Positions 31,601 to 43,205 of a stretch of DNA of 64,000 nucleotides are shown here, in pieces. The first letter of the stretch is position 1, and each line of letters opens with the position of its first letter. This DNA comes from Spirometra erinaceieuropaei (Eukaryota > Platyhelminthes > Cestoda > Diphyllobothriidea > Diphyllobothriidae). The translations under genes and the position numbers were made by a program. Location: assembly GCA_902702965.1 (NCBI GenBank), contig CACRXP010000115.1, positions 435,179-499,178 of the forward strand, written 5' to 3'. Under the pieces are notes generated by a model. The model was not told where the DNA came from and ran no database searches. It worked only from the letters and a program-made list of their open reading frames with translations.

Positions 31601-33637
31601 ATGCACAGACCGTGCATTGCGCATTCACAACAGTTTTACCGAGTTAATAAACCCACCGTTCTTCAGAAGAGGCATGATATGATTTACGACTTGTAGTTTG
31701 TAGTTTTTAAATGACTGTTTTATTACAAATCAGGTATTCAGAGCATCTTACTTCACTGTACTTGTATAAAGCATAGTGTGACTGCAGAAATAAGAGCTCT
31801 CCGCATGATGTGGGTAATGATGATTGGCGGTAAAAAGCAGATTATAGTCAAGGACAGTACTATCCGCCTATTCATTCGTCGTCGGCAAATGCCATTTTAA
31901 CCAAAGGCGTACTCCAAGATGTCAAATAGTACACGGCAGTTGACCATTTCCGTCGTCGACCAGCAGACTTGTCATTCTCAGAGTTTACTGCCCATTCTAA
32001 CCTTCAGGAGTCAAGAGTTCTTGGAGACTGCTATCCGCACGACTTGTTCTCATAGCAAGTTCTTCTCGCATATGACTAATTGGTCCGACTTCGTAGACCT
32101 GTGACAAAAGTGAATACTCTTCCAGAATGAACATCCGTAATCGATATATTTTCTGGCGTACGAAAGCTTTCTAAACAATTTCTTATCTGAAGAAGGTCCA
32201 ATTTAATCTCTGTGTGGATAATCCGACCGGAACAACAACAGTAATTTGCAGCGTACGATGAAATAAAATTGTCGTCCTGTTGACTATGGATTGCTTTCTT
32301 CCATCATGCTTATCTTCAGGGACGGTTCTGTTATTAAGAAATTTCCAGATATTGACCTTGCAAATGTTGAAAAAACTAACTAATGGCTAATATGGCAGTT
32401 CTTTTACTGCTGATTTGCGCAAACGCTTTAAGTCGACGCCTGGTAGGAACTGCTTTGGCATCTCCCTTGCTGAGTGCGACAGCAAAAAGTCAGAGTATGC
32501 CGCAGGCAATCCTTAAATATTTGCTTAGGCTTGTGGTCCTCAGTGGAGTGAAATATAGTACTGCCAAAAATAAAATAATATGCCATCCAAAATGCGTCCT
32601 ACTACTGATTCGATTTCTACCATGACATGTCTTGAGTGGCGCCACACTTATCTATGACTTTGGATGTATTGACTAAATTAATTGAGTCTATATGTGATTC
32701 ATAGCCCGTGTGATTTTTTTGACACCCTTTGATAACTTCATTTAGACAGCGTCAGTATAGTTTTCACGTTGACCTGCCAGATATGCGCATTTCGACGGGT
32801 TTAAAGAGCTTCTGGTCGTGTATTCCAATTTCCCGAAACATAGGTGTGAGTGCCTTCCCCTTTTGGTGTGTTTGGGCCAACGCTCATTTTGTCTGCGGTA
32901 GAAACAGGTTTTAAAACAGTACCTTTTTCAAATTAAATGAAGGCTAAAGATAGGTCGTGCAACCCTATTGGGTTAAGCATGCATAGGTAACTACCACATT
33001 TGATTTAGAAGGACTTGTTTTATCTATTAATCCATAGCTACAGAAAGTCTCCCTTTGTGAGTTATCGAACACTTAATGCAACAGTATGCACTGAGTTGTT
33101 TCAGTTTAAACCGTTTAGTGGTAGATTATTTTGCACGATGTTCTCGCTTCCCCTCCCCGTTATCACTTTGCCTTACCTTGAATTCCTAATTAACCCAATG
33201 TCGATACCGTACGCCGTGACTTACTTATTTCTTCCGTAAGAGAAGTTAAACCTTTTTCTGCAATTTCAGTACTCACCATACTTTGCGTGCCGCAAGGATC
33301 ACCCGCTACGTTTTATATTACTTTACCTCGGTTAAAACATAAACGACCTGCTTCCTCTGAATGGATTCGTTTGTTGTACGCATGCGCCTGATTTATTTAT
33401 TTCTTTACGAATACGTGTGCTGTATCATAAACAATATCAATACAGTCAAACTTAGTTGAGAGGTGAGGTTACACAACCCACCGTTGCCAAATGAAAAGCT
33501 TAGGGTGTTTTTACAAAAACCGTCCGACTGACTGTCTGTGCTCAGATGTCCTCCGCCACTACAGATGTTGTCAACGTCGTTTTCTGCCCCTATTTTGAAG
33601 TATAAAGGCAAAATTTTGAGTTCCAGGTGTATGCATA
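28623..33637. other. 5 kb without a recognisable gene
   Basis: AT-rich old sequence. Two diverged repeats can be paired: 30500-30760 with 57900-58090 (shared AATCTTTTTG and GGTTTACATTTAATGA), and 32230-32640 with 36440-36640. A tRNA-like remnant may exist near 28980-29020 (-) but is too degenerate to call. All ORFs are short and without motifs. Confidence 0.4.
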
Positions 33638-33704
33638 AGTGAAGAACACCTCATGAGGCTGTTTGAATTCTGCTAACACACTTTATTCACTTTTGCGGGA
33701 GGAA

Positions 33705-34330
33705 ACTATGAACAAATCAAGGGAACCTCAATGGACTCACCGGTCTCCGGTTTGGTGGCAGAACTGGTCCTACAGGAGTTAGAAAAGATTGCATTTGTCC
33801 AACATGAACCGGGGTTTTGACGCAGCTACGTAGACGACACGTTCGTCATCGTAATGAAGGACGTACAGCAACATTTCCACAGCCTGCTCAATGCAATCTT
33901 CTCTGATATAAAATTCACGAGGGAAGAAGAACAGGAACAGCAGTTGCCATTCCTGGATGTGCTTGTCAGACGAAACCTTAACGGTGAACTTGAAACGACG
34001 GTTAATGGGACAGCAATGAACACTACATAACTTCTCAGTTCTCACAGTAACCATCCGGTGGCTCACAAACGAAGCTGTATGAAGACGCTCTCCAAATGAA
34101 TTCAAACTCATTGCTGCAAACCGGAGGACAGAGCACGTGAGACCCGTTATCTCCGCGACCAGTTTGTGCAAAATGGCTATCTGACGGCATTCATAAGTCG
34201 CTGCCTACGCGGTCGCCACCAGAGAACTCGAACATCAAGGCCACCGAGGATATGACATTCTCTGTCATATAACAAGGGCGTTTCAGAAGCGACTGAGCGC
34301 ATTGCTGCGGAGCTAGATGTTAGAATTGCT
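33705..34330 (+). pseudogene. P2 copy B reverse transcriptase, C-terminal part
   Basis: Shows a degraded GTxMxSPVSG block, then after a stop YVDDTFVIV with the catalytic YVDD intact, FTREEEQEQQLPFLDVLVRR, then after a stop NHPVAHKRSCMKTL and the C-terminal LSYNKGVSEATERIAAEL. Motif A and everything upstream are missing. Several stops and at least one frameshift. The RT would copy PLE RNA by target-primed reverse transcription in living copies. Confidence 0.85.
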
Positions 34331-34348
34331 CACAGCCCCAAAGCCGCC

Positions 34349-34735
34349 ATGCGCAGTAAGGTCATGAAAATCAAAGATCGGTTAAAGCCTGATGAACAAT
34401 CTGGAGTAGTGTGTCGCATTTCGTGTCAAAATTGTCCTTTTAACTACAAAGGGCAGACTGGGCGCATGTTCGGATCGCGCATACACGAACATAAGTTGGC
34501 TGTGCGACGAGGCGACGCATTATTACAAGTGGCTGCCCACACCTACGAAATGGGTCGAGTTTAACTTCGCAGCCACCAAAGTAGTCGCCCACACCGGAAA
34601 CAAACAGGCCGAGAATTGATTGAAGCCTGGGCCTTGGATGAGAACTTGGTCAATCGATTTAACCATCTGGCGCCGGTGTACAGAGCCCTGCGTAGTCACC
34701 TACAGCCTTGCGCCGTCGGTCGATGATTGGCATAC
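34349..34735 (+). pseudogene. P2 copy B GIY-YIG endonuclease
   Basis: VVCRISCQNCPFNYKGQTGR corresponds to the GIY and YIG strands, with FGSRIHEHKLAVRRGD following. A stop after HTYEMGRV (34562-34564) breaks it. The tail continues in another frame as RELIEAWALDENLVNRF and VYRALRSHLQ, the part also preserved at 22745-23045. Confidence 0.85.
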
Positions 34736-34782
34736 ACGCCTTATAACTGTCGCTTTTCCTGCTGCTGCTGCTGCTGCTACCG

Positions 34783-34811
34783 TTGACGATGACTCCTGTA
34801 CGAGTCTGAAA
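34783..34811 (+). ncRNA. hammerhead motif (family P2)
   Basis: TTGACGA (34783-34789), then T, stem II GACTC-CTGTAC-GAGTC (perfect 5 bp), T, and GAAA (34808-34811). Only C3 of the core is changed (T). It lies directly 3' of the endonuclease on the same strand. The 22841-22870 copy has C3 intact, so the ancestral motif had both core strands and a good stem. Confidence 0.65.
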
Positions 34812-35044
34812 GCTCAGGACATTAAACACAGTGTTCCGTTGCTCGACTCGTCTTCTTCCTCCTCTTCTTCTTCTTCTTCTTCACAGTAAAGTATTTTATC
34901 TCTATTTTCGCTATATAAAATATTATTCCTGGGAATCGACGGCCATATATGTGACTGTTAAAGAAAATTCCCGTATTTGCAAGTGCGTTAGGGAATAACT
35001 CCTCTATACGCATGGCATTAAATCCTGCACAGTGAATAAACTTT

Positions 35045-35105
35045 TGGCGACCAAGCGGTGACTGTACTCAGGACGCTACAATCATCAGGTCGAATCCCGT
35101 GTTGT
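35045..35105 (+). repeat. tRNA-like SINE head
   Basis: TGGCGACCAAGCGGTGA resembles box A and AGGTCGAATCCC is a box B, about 40 bp apart. It is followed after 50 bp by the repeat at 35154-35764, for which it might be the head, although the second copy of that repeat has none. Confidence 0.45.
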
Positions 35106-35153
35106 CGGAAAAGAGAAGTCAACATAATGAGGTGTTAAATTTACACAGAAACA

Positions 35154-35764
35154 TGAGCTGTCCTCTATGGCAACGGTAGCCGCTAGCGAAACCAGGGTTG
35201 GTGGTGACTGCGTTCAGTCGGGCCCGAGAGTCCTTGAGAGAGTGGCGGCAGTTTCTTTTGAAGGTTTGTGGGGAACGGGCCCAGGTGGTGTCCAAATGAT
35301 GCGTATTGCATTTACCAGGTTGGTAGACGCATTGTATACAGAACCCAGAGTTGTCCTCTCAGGCGAAGACAGGCCTTGTGTTGACTGCGTCCAGTCGGGC
35401 CTGGGAGTCCTCGAGATAGTGGCGGCAGCTTCTTTTGTAGGCTTGTGGGGCAATGTAAAGGGGTGTCCAATTAGTGTCTTGCATTCGCCGAGGATGGGGG
35501 AGGGTGTGGTGTTTAAGTGGCTGATGTTGTTGTTGTTGTTGTTGTTGTTGTTGTCGGGATGAGGCGTATTCAAATGGCTGCATCGGCAGCTGCGACTGTG
35601 TGGACGCAGGTGTATCCGAGCTGATGTCGGTCTAGTTGCTTCAGATCAGCGAGTCTGGAAAGATTCGTTAATAATGGTGAATAACCTGGAGGCATCGAGG
35701 CTTTGGACAAGGACACCAGGCATGGCCATGATGACTGTCGGCAAAAAAATTCCCCAGGGATTAT
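35154..35764. repeat. dispersed repeat with internal 177-bp duplication
   Basis: Aligns with 59876-60275 (for example CTGTGTGGACGCAGGTGT against CTCTGTGGACGCATATGT, and CATGATGACTGTCGGCAA against CATGATGGTTGTCGGCAA). Internally, 35205-35300 and 35382-35475 are direct duplicates (TGACTGCGT...CAGTCGGGC), a 177-bp step missing from the other copy. Contains a TTG microsatellite at 35525-35554. The 131- and 119-codon ORFs on opposite strands have no motif. Confidence 0.65.
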
Positions 35765-37959
35765 TTAGTTTAATTTCACAGCACAGTTAGCGTACCCCAG
35801 TGACTTCCCTATTCCCGCTGACGACTATCACAATTACACTGAACTCCGTTAGGACTGAACAAAATGCATAATATTGTTGTTTATATGAACGGCAAATTGT
35901 GATACGACATAAAGACCAATAGATGCTTCCTAGGTCATCTAACTGTCCTCGCATTACTTTCCATCCAAATCAAGTGGTCATAATTGAGTAAAACAAACCA
36001 CTCCCCTGCTCCACAATGACAAATTGAGTATCGTAACTGCAAGCTAATGACCAGCTTTTGGCACAATGTGATCAGCTGCTCGCCAGAAAGATTTCGACAC
36101 TGATTGAGCACGTGCTAAGGCTCTGAATACCGTACATTTGCTTTAGAATAAAAAGATAGACGGAAGATAGAAGTCGTTTCGAACCCCGTGCAGATACAGC
36201 ATATTCGTGTGGAAATGTCTTCCAAAATACGATTGTATGGACCGAATTCGTAGGTCTCTTTAAAAATAAGACCTCATTACAAAAGCGAATGTACTCTTCA
36301 GCAAAAACAAAACGTTCTCTTATCGATTTTCTACTTTAAAAAAGACTTTGGCATAGGGTTCAACCAAAGGAGGCCAAATTCACCCACACATTTCCTAATT
36401 ATGCGCAGAAGGTTAACTGACGAACGTTCTCTATTGCTATGAATGTGATAGTACATTTTGTTTAGGACGCATGAGATCGTCTTCGTGTTGGTTATGGATT
36501 GTTTCTTTCTGTCAGGCCCATTCTCAGCCATTGTTCTATTATTAATACTTCTTCAGAGCTTTGGCTTGACTAGAGTTGATAACACTAGCTAGTGGCTCAT
36601 ACGGCAGTCCTTCGACTCCTAGTCTCCCTACCTGTGGGGGAGTTAGTGATGACCAAGGTAAATCCCAACATCCTCGTACTCTTTTCGCCGCGCCCAGTAA
36701 TAAACCCATTCAGACACCGTAAACATTATTTCCAGGGATTCCATGTGAGCATGTTAGTTGCAATCATTTTCCGTGATCCTTTTAAGGTCGCATTAACCAT
36801 AAAATATAGGCCTCACATTTTGCGCAGACGAGTATGAAACTTAGGCTAGTTTTGTTGAATAAATATTTTTGAATTAAAAGTAATTGCACTATTGTGGGGG
36901 AAGCATGTTTCCCTCAACTACTTCCTTTCTGCGTTAACGTAACATTTATGATGTTTTGACTGTCGTGCGTTCATTAAACCATTTCACATAAAATTTATGA
37001 AAATGTGTTTGAGGTGACTGGGGAAAATGTAAAACGGGAAAATCCACGTAATTTGGTAACGTTTTTCATGACGCTACAGTCATACAGATGCAATTCTTTA
37101 AAAGTCCCCAGTTTTCCATTCATATCACTAATTTTTCGAGGAACGGAGATGAATAATCGGTGTCTAAATTTTGTAGTTACTTCTGAATTGTTTATAAGCC
37201 TTATTCGTGGTCAAGAGTCGCGAGTATACTGAACACCATTTCAAAATGACTTATTCTTCTCCTGAACTCCAGTCTAGAAGTATTCTGCCATAAATGTTAG
37301 TCTCTACCGAAAATTGATTTCCTTCTGGTAGTCACGGCAACCAAATTCAAGCAAAATGCACATACAGGAACTGCTAACCACTCATTTGTAATAAAATTAT
37401 TTTTAATAGATTCATTAATGCAAAATTAATAAAATGCTTTTTCGCAGAGCAGACATACACAGCCTATATGCGGCACATAGCTGTCGGAGACTCGTTATAA
37501 CAGCTACAAAACTCTGTTTGAATGAGAAATTGGTCGTTTTGTGTCCATGCATATAACACACCGTTTAGTGTTTTATGCAGAGACATAACAAGAGATCGTC
37601 CTCGTTGATGGTGTATGAAACAGATATCTTGATCGAAAGGGCTGCTGAGAACGGATTGTCTGACTGTTCTTCTGGGAGAGGGCTCGATTCAGGAAGTTTA
37701 GATAGTAAGTAGTCATGTATACGCTGCCTTTGGTAAGTCAGCGGCATCATAGAGGCCAGAACCATGTCACGGGCTAGCTGAGACGATAAGTGCGTAATCT
37801 CCGGATGCGTCGATTGGGTACTTCGTGGAAGGCCAACGCGCAAAACCCTGTCTCAGTAACAGTTCACGGGCTTAACCAAGTGGTTCAGTTTCTAAAAACT
37901 ACTAAATAACGACAGTTCTTACGGCACATGAAGGCTTGATAGGAAGTAGAAGCGATCGC
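35765..37959. other. no recognisable gene
   Basis: AT-rich sequence. The part 36440-36640 is a diverged copy of 32230-32640 (shared TGGATTG and TTCTCAGCCATTGTTCTATTATTA-like blocks). ORFs are short and without motifs. Confidence 0.4.
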
Positions 37960-37989
37960 TCGAACCCATCATCAGAGACAGTGACAGTT

Positions 37990-38310
37990 GTACACAGACC
38001 GGGGGCCAACATAAGGCCTCAGGTGATGAGACCAAAAGACCCACTGCTACGGCAAGAAACATCTAGAGTAGTTTACCGGATCTGGTGCAGTTACGGGCAA
38101 AGCAACTACGTCAGAGGCACTGGAAGACTGCTCCGGACGCGAATTGCCGAACACTTAACAGCGGTGCGGAGAAATGACGCCAACTCTCAGGTCGCGGCCG
38201 ATTCGACGAAACCAGGCCACACATTCAACTTCCATTAGGCCGAAATTCTCGCGAGAGGGGATAATAGCGTGAGCCGCGAGTTGCTTGAGTCATGGTTTAC
38301 TGGGCCCTAG
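37990..38310 (+). pseudogene. P1 copy D GIY-YIG endonuclease
   Basis: VVYRIWCSYGQSNYVRGTGR with LRTRIAEHLTAVRRND is closely similar to copy A. In the YIG strand, G is replaced by R (YVRGT against YVGET). A stop after HTFNFH (38236-38238) precedes AEILARGDNS and RELLESWFTGP with a natural stop near 38310. It has no RT upstream. Confidence 0.85.
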
Positions 38311-38631
38311 TCTATCAACAAGTGTAACGACATCCCCACTCCATATTCCGTACTGAGGCATGCTCTGGCCATATTACTTGACCACTCGGGGAGCGCGCAA
38401 GCCAGTGAGCCAGATGGCCGAGCAATCAGCACGCCAGGCTCCGACACGGGTGATGAGCTTTCAGCAACTGACAACTTGCATGCCGGCCATCAAGCAATTG
38501 GCGCACAAGCGGGCAACAATTCGTGATAAAGGGGAGAGCAGTTAATTATCATAGGTTTGCCGTAGCATAGTGACTACGCCCCATAATACTGAAAACTCAT
38601 GTGCACGCATCACCCGCTTCTGCCACTGTCA

Positions 38632-38661
38632 CTAATGACGGGTTCAAAGGAGTATCCGAAA
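38632..38661 (+). ncRNA. hammerhead motif (family P1, copy D)
   Basis: CTAATGA (one change, G5 to A), then C, stem II GGGTTC against GTATCC around AAAGGA, then GAAACGTC. It is followed by AATAAAGCCC as in the foldback arms. It occupies the expected 3' position after the endonuclease. Probably inactive because G5 is invariant. Confidence 0.6.
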
Positions 38662-38705
38662 CGTCAGGCAAATAAAGCCCTTGTTCTAGAAATCGCTTCT
38701 AATTC

Positions 38706-41700
38706 TTATCAGCTAGTTCCTGGAACTCGCATCTTCGCTCATATCGACAACAAGAAAGCTTGCAAAAAAGAATGCGAAACCGATTGCGGAAACGCTCCCG
38801 TAGGGACTAAGGAAGCACGTAAAAATTGTTGACTGTCAGATGTTGTAGATCAAAGGGAAGCAAATGATTAATCGTTGTTAGCCCTCTCGTATTCCACGAC
38901 ATTTGACAGAATAAATGAAGGCTTTAGAAAAACCAAACACATTCTACTGCCACAAAAATCAATATTTTTTGATAAAAATGATCTAAAGATGAGGGAAATA
39001 TGTTTTCTACAATGGTATAATCGCTATCAAACAAAACATGTCGCAGCGTTACAGTTTTTTTTCCGTAGGTATAATCCATGTTATCTAAAGAAAAAGTTGG
39101 ACCAGCATCTTATGACAATCCTTTTGCGTGTTTAGTCCAAAGAATTTCCGCAGGACTCTCTGGCTAAAAAATATAGGTAATGACTTGACATTGTTTTTTC
39201 CCAAGTAGCTGCTGGACACCTCTAGTATTTTTACCGCCGTCGAAAATACTCTCTCTATGCCAGCAACCGGAATCGCTATATACCAGTTCATTTTAATATT
39301 TGCTTCATTTTCAAAAACATTCAAGTGCTGCGAGGAATGCACTGCAATGATGGCTTCTGTTCTCCTTTTTAGCCTATAGCTCACCCACGCTATCCTTGAC
39401 TGTGCGTGAGTAGAATAATTTAAAAGGTTCTGGGCGGTATGCGCTGAAAAAGAACACAGGGAAATTGCGTATTCTGCCGCTAGCAATCGAGTTTTGTTCT
39501 TGCTAGGACATTTTATGGGCATGGTCGTGATGAAAGATTCAGAAAGTTTAAAAACATGACAAAAAAGGTGTTTCACACCCACTGCCGACATTGCTTACAC
39601 GCCCGAACGACTTACGAACATTGTTTGTAAACTGCCGCTAATTACCCACGCCCGAAATAGAAACTTTAGCTATAGATGGGCTTGCATAGTACTTTTAGAT
39701 TTATCTAATCGTTCGTGGCTCACCCTAAAAGGATCTGTTACGTCTGCAATTTCACATCCGCGACCTTGGCAGACGAAAGCATAGGTATTAAATACAGTCT
39801 AGACACACGTATATCGACGACCACGAGTTGCTGGACGACGCACCTACTAGGCAGTCGACTCAGTGGAAGCCGCGGCGTCCCTTTTGAGTTTTCTTGGATG
39901 TGAACCCCAGTTCACACGCTGCCCTTTTTGGCTTTCTCTGAAAATACAGTGAGAACTTGTACCTAGTCCTTTAGAACTAAGTCTCCAAAGCCTGTGCAGA
40001 ATGTGACAATTAATATTTGGACCTAATTTTACCAGCTACTGCGGAATGGTGAGGTAACAATTAATAACTCTAATGGGCAACTAGTAGTATTAAAAATCTT
40101 TGTAATTTGCCACGCCGACAGAACAACCACAAAATTACCCATGCAGCGCAGCCGTTATCACGATTTCGCTGTAACCATAGCACGCTCACCTGTACAGCCC
40201 ATCCTCTCGTGTCACTTCCGATTAGCCATTTAGGAGCCTATCCAGTTTGATCATTGAACCGTTTACTTTATAACGATGCAACAACCATCTTAAGGTGAAA
40301 AATAGGTCACGAAATGCTACGGCATCATCATCATCATATTTCACGTGCCTCGTCTCCTTCGTCCTATTCACCATGAATGACTGAAGTTAACATTTAAAAC
40401 TAGCAGAAACATCAGAGAAGCAATCGCCTATTTTGAAGAGTTTGAAACCGAATCCAAAAGACCTTCTTGGCCCAGGCAATAAATTATGCAAATTATGATG
40501 CTGCAGTCGTCATAAATAATTATCTATCAGAAGGGAATATTGATTGAAGCAATATATCCCCGGAATGAATTTAATGCAAACAAGGATAGCAGAAGTTAAT
40601 GGTACCACTTAAGTTCGCGACGGCTTCTCAACTGCAGCCTGACGCTGCATAACACAAATAACAAGTGAGAAAGGTTCAAAAGTTTGAATTTCGACAGAGA
40701 AAATCAATATAAAACAGCAACGTCAACGCATACTCCACGTAGACTAATTAATAGCATGATAACTTCAAAATGCAACATAGGAAAGAAAATGGGGTGGAAA
40801 ACATTCCGAGGGATTTAGAAAATCAAAATGGGATCAGGTCTATCGGGGCAAGCTGAGGTTGACCACGTGGTCTAACCGTTTACGCAGGTCGGGCTTCTTC
40901 TGCTGTATATAGGCTGCCTCAAGGTAGCGCAATAACCGAGTAGTTTGTGCTCGAACTAATACTCGAAAAGAAGTTTTGGGGTCAACCGAATGGTCACTAA
41001 CAAGAAGATGTTTTTCTGACCCAAATCAATCCAATGGTCCGGTGTTTTTAATCTCGGTCTCGCAAATGACGTCCGGTTTAGTATTTGCGCACTTGAAAAC
41101 GCGTTTTGGGCTAAAGGTAATTATCTAAACCGCTTAAGTTCTTTTTGTGTGTGCACCAAGCATGGCCAGTTGAATTTAGTAATTCTTTTATTTCGGAACA
41201 TAGTCATGTGTTAGCAATTTATCTCAGATTGGTTTGCCAGGTCAAAAGATATAGTTGCACAACATCAATTTAGATCTAGCCGTTTATTGGTTCAGAAAGA
41301 AATGCAATTAGATGCTGAACGTTGGGGCAACAGACCTTTTCTTAAACTCACAGTAGCTGGATGAAAATTAGAAACATTTCATCCAAGAAGTCCGACGTCA
41401 TTTCCATAGCCTTCTTGAAAATTTCTGCGTCAGAAATCCTGTGCGGTTAACCCGTGATGTACTTTGTTTCTCTAATGAGTATCTACGATGGGTGACTAAG
41501 TCCACTAAACTCGCCGACGGCAATCGCCGCCCTGAGTCCTGGGTAACTCGGTTTTTTGTGGATTTTGCTTATTAGTCTCACGCATTAGGCTAAAAATTAT
41601 CTACACGCGCCAACTGTCTGTCTGAGTAATTTATTAACGAAAAGTACATATTCTGGAAAGAATCAACTATTTTTTATATTCAGGCAATTTATAATGCTTA

Positions 41701-43123
41701 TGATTTTCCTAGACAAAATCAGCCTATTTGGGGTAGTTCGCCTCGTGAAGTTACTCTAAAAGTAGAAAGCCTACTCCAACAAAACGCCATTCTTAAACCT
41801 GATTTTCTCTTGCGCATAAATCGGATGCGGCGAAAAGCAAACATTCAAGCACTTTTCACAAAACGACGATTTTTAGGCATTACGATTCCTAATTTTGGAT
41901 CTGCGAAATTATTCTCCTGTCTTTTTACTGCCATGCGGTTAAAATCTTTTACTCCGAATTGGCAATTATTCGAAAGTTTGATATTCACCGGCATTTCTTC
42001 TGAGGATTTAAATTATGCTTAAGCACTAATATGCTCCACACGAGATGTGGTTCTAATTTTTATGGAATTTTGAAATATAATAATTGTCGTCGTCTGAAAA
42101 CATTTACTTGTGTGACAAATTTATGAACTATCTAAAATACCAGTAAAAGTGCGTTATAAAAAATGAAAAGACGTTTTTGATCTAGGGCGAAAATTGTTAA
42201 TAGATGCTAAAAAATATTTTAAATGGAAGTAAAACCGACCATCGCTCTCAAAACTAGCCAAAAAGCCTTTGAAAAGTAATCTGCTATAACAGCTATGTGC
42301 TTATTTAAACTAATATCGCCATATTGGTTAATCGTCTAAAATAAATTTGTTTTAAATCGAAGTTCGCGTATGAGAAAGTTCACGAGGACGACTTAAGCCG
42401 TAATCCACCTGCCGACTAATAAAACACAAAAAAGAAGCATTCGAGCACCGTCATTTTTGAAAGATCGGATTAGTACATAATGACATAACCGTCTTTCGGA
42501 CGACTAAATGTAAGCACCAAAACCTTTATAGATTTCACCGTTATTCGAAGAACGTTTGGAAAATAAACGAACCCTTATCATCGCCAAACATGATTCAGTA
42601 AGTATGTGAAAACAAAATGTTTCTAGTTCTTGCAATGTCAAGCTTGGAATTGCAACCGCGGACTGCATGCTTATTTCTGAGTACATGATCATTTGTTGGT
42701 ATGCGAGCTTGGGAAATCCCTTATTCCTGCAACGTTTAATTCTCAAAACGCAATTTTAATAGATTGATATACCCCAAAACATTGGCTGGCTGTCGCTATG
42801 AATACTACCCTAATGCCATGAGGATGAATTCTATGTCTATAACGTCTTCTTTAATGCAGTTGTTTGCATGGACCTATAAATAAAGGTTTGAAGTCTGACA
42901 TGAAGTTCTGCACTTGAGATAATTCCCTCTTTAGGTGTGGAAGCACAACATCCAGTCGAATATGTCATTGCCTTTACCAGTTCATTTGCGGCAACGCTTA
43001 ACTGAAGGTTATTCCTTTGAAAAATTTTCATCCTCATCGCATGAGACACCTACAGTGCTTTAAGGACTTTTTTGCGTCTTGCCAGTTTTTTTGTCGATTG
43101 ACTAACCGACACGGTTGCTGCCT
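38706..43123. other. 4.4 kb without a recognisable gene
   Basis: AT-rich. The longest frame is a 168-codon - strand ORF (39591-39085) with no recognised domain, not supported as a gene. A short CATCAT run is at about 40324-40336. Confidence 0.4.
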
Positions 43124-43205
43124 CCGATGATCGGTTTACTTGTCAGTCTGGAACATCAGGGAAGAAAGCCCTCGTCCCAATGAACGCATCTCCTTCTTCC
43201 CGATC
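43124..43205 (+). repeat. diverged P1 pLTR remnant with HHR relic
   Basis: CCGATGA, a gap of about 20 bp, then GGAACATCAGGGAAGAAAGCCCTCGTCC aligns with the copy D terminus (CTAATGA, then CCGAAACGTCAGGCAAATAAAGCCC, then TTGTTC). It ends in CATCTCCTTCTTCC like the foldback arms. Core bases are degraded. Confidence 0.5.

Larger units (their letters stand above)
33638..34890 (+). mobile_element. P2 PLE copy B (5'-truncated, with 3' terminus)
   Basis: Begins inside the RT (AACACCTCATGAGGCTG block, also in copy C), runs through RT, endonuclease and a 3' pLTR with HHR, and ends in a TCT/TTC microsatellite (34850-34886) before CACAGTAAAG. A CTG run (34757-34779) precedes the HHR. The 3' end aligns with 22745-23045 (-). 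Confidence 0.8.
37960..38705 (+). mobile_element. P1 PLE copy D (5'-truncated, with 3' pLTR)
   Basis: Consists of an inverted HHR fragment (37975-37960, -), the endonuclease, about 320 bp of 3' sequence and a + strand HHR terminus ending AATAAAGCCCTTGTTC. The inverted fragment joins straight onto the truncated 5' end, the arrangement seen in many 5'-truncated PLEs. Confidence 0.7.

Noticed and set aside
39085..39591. 168-codon ORF on the - strand
   Set aside because: No family motif, and nothing around it supports a gene.
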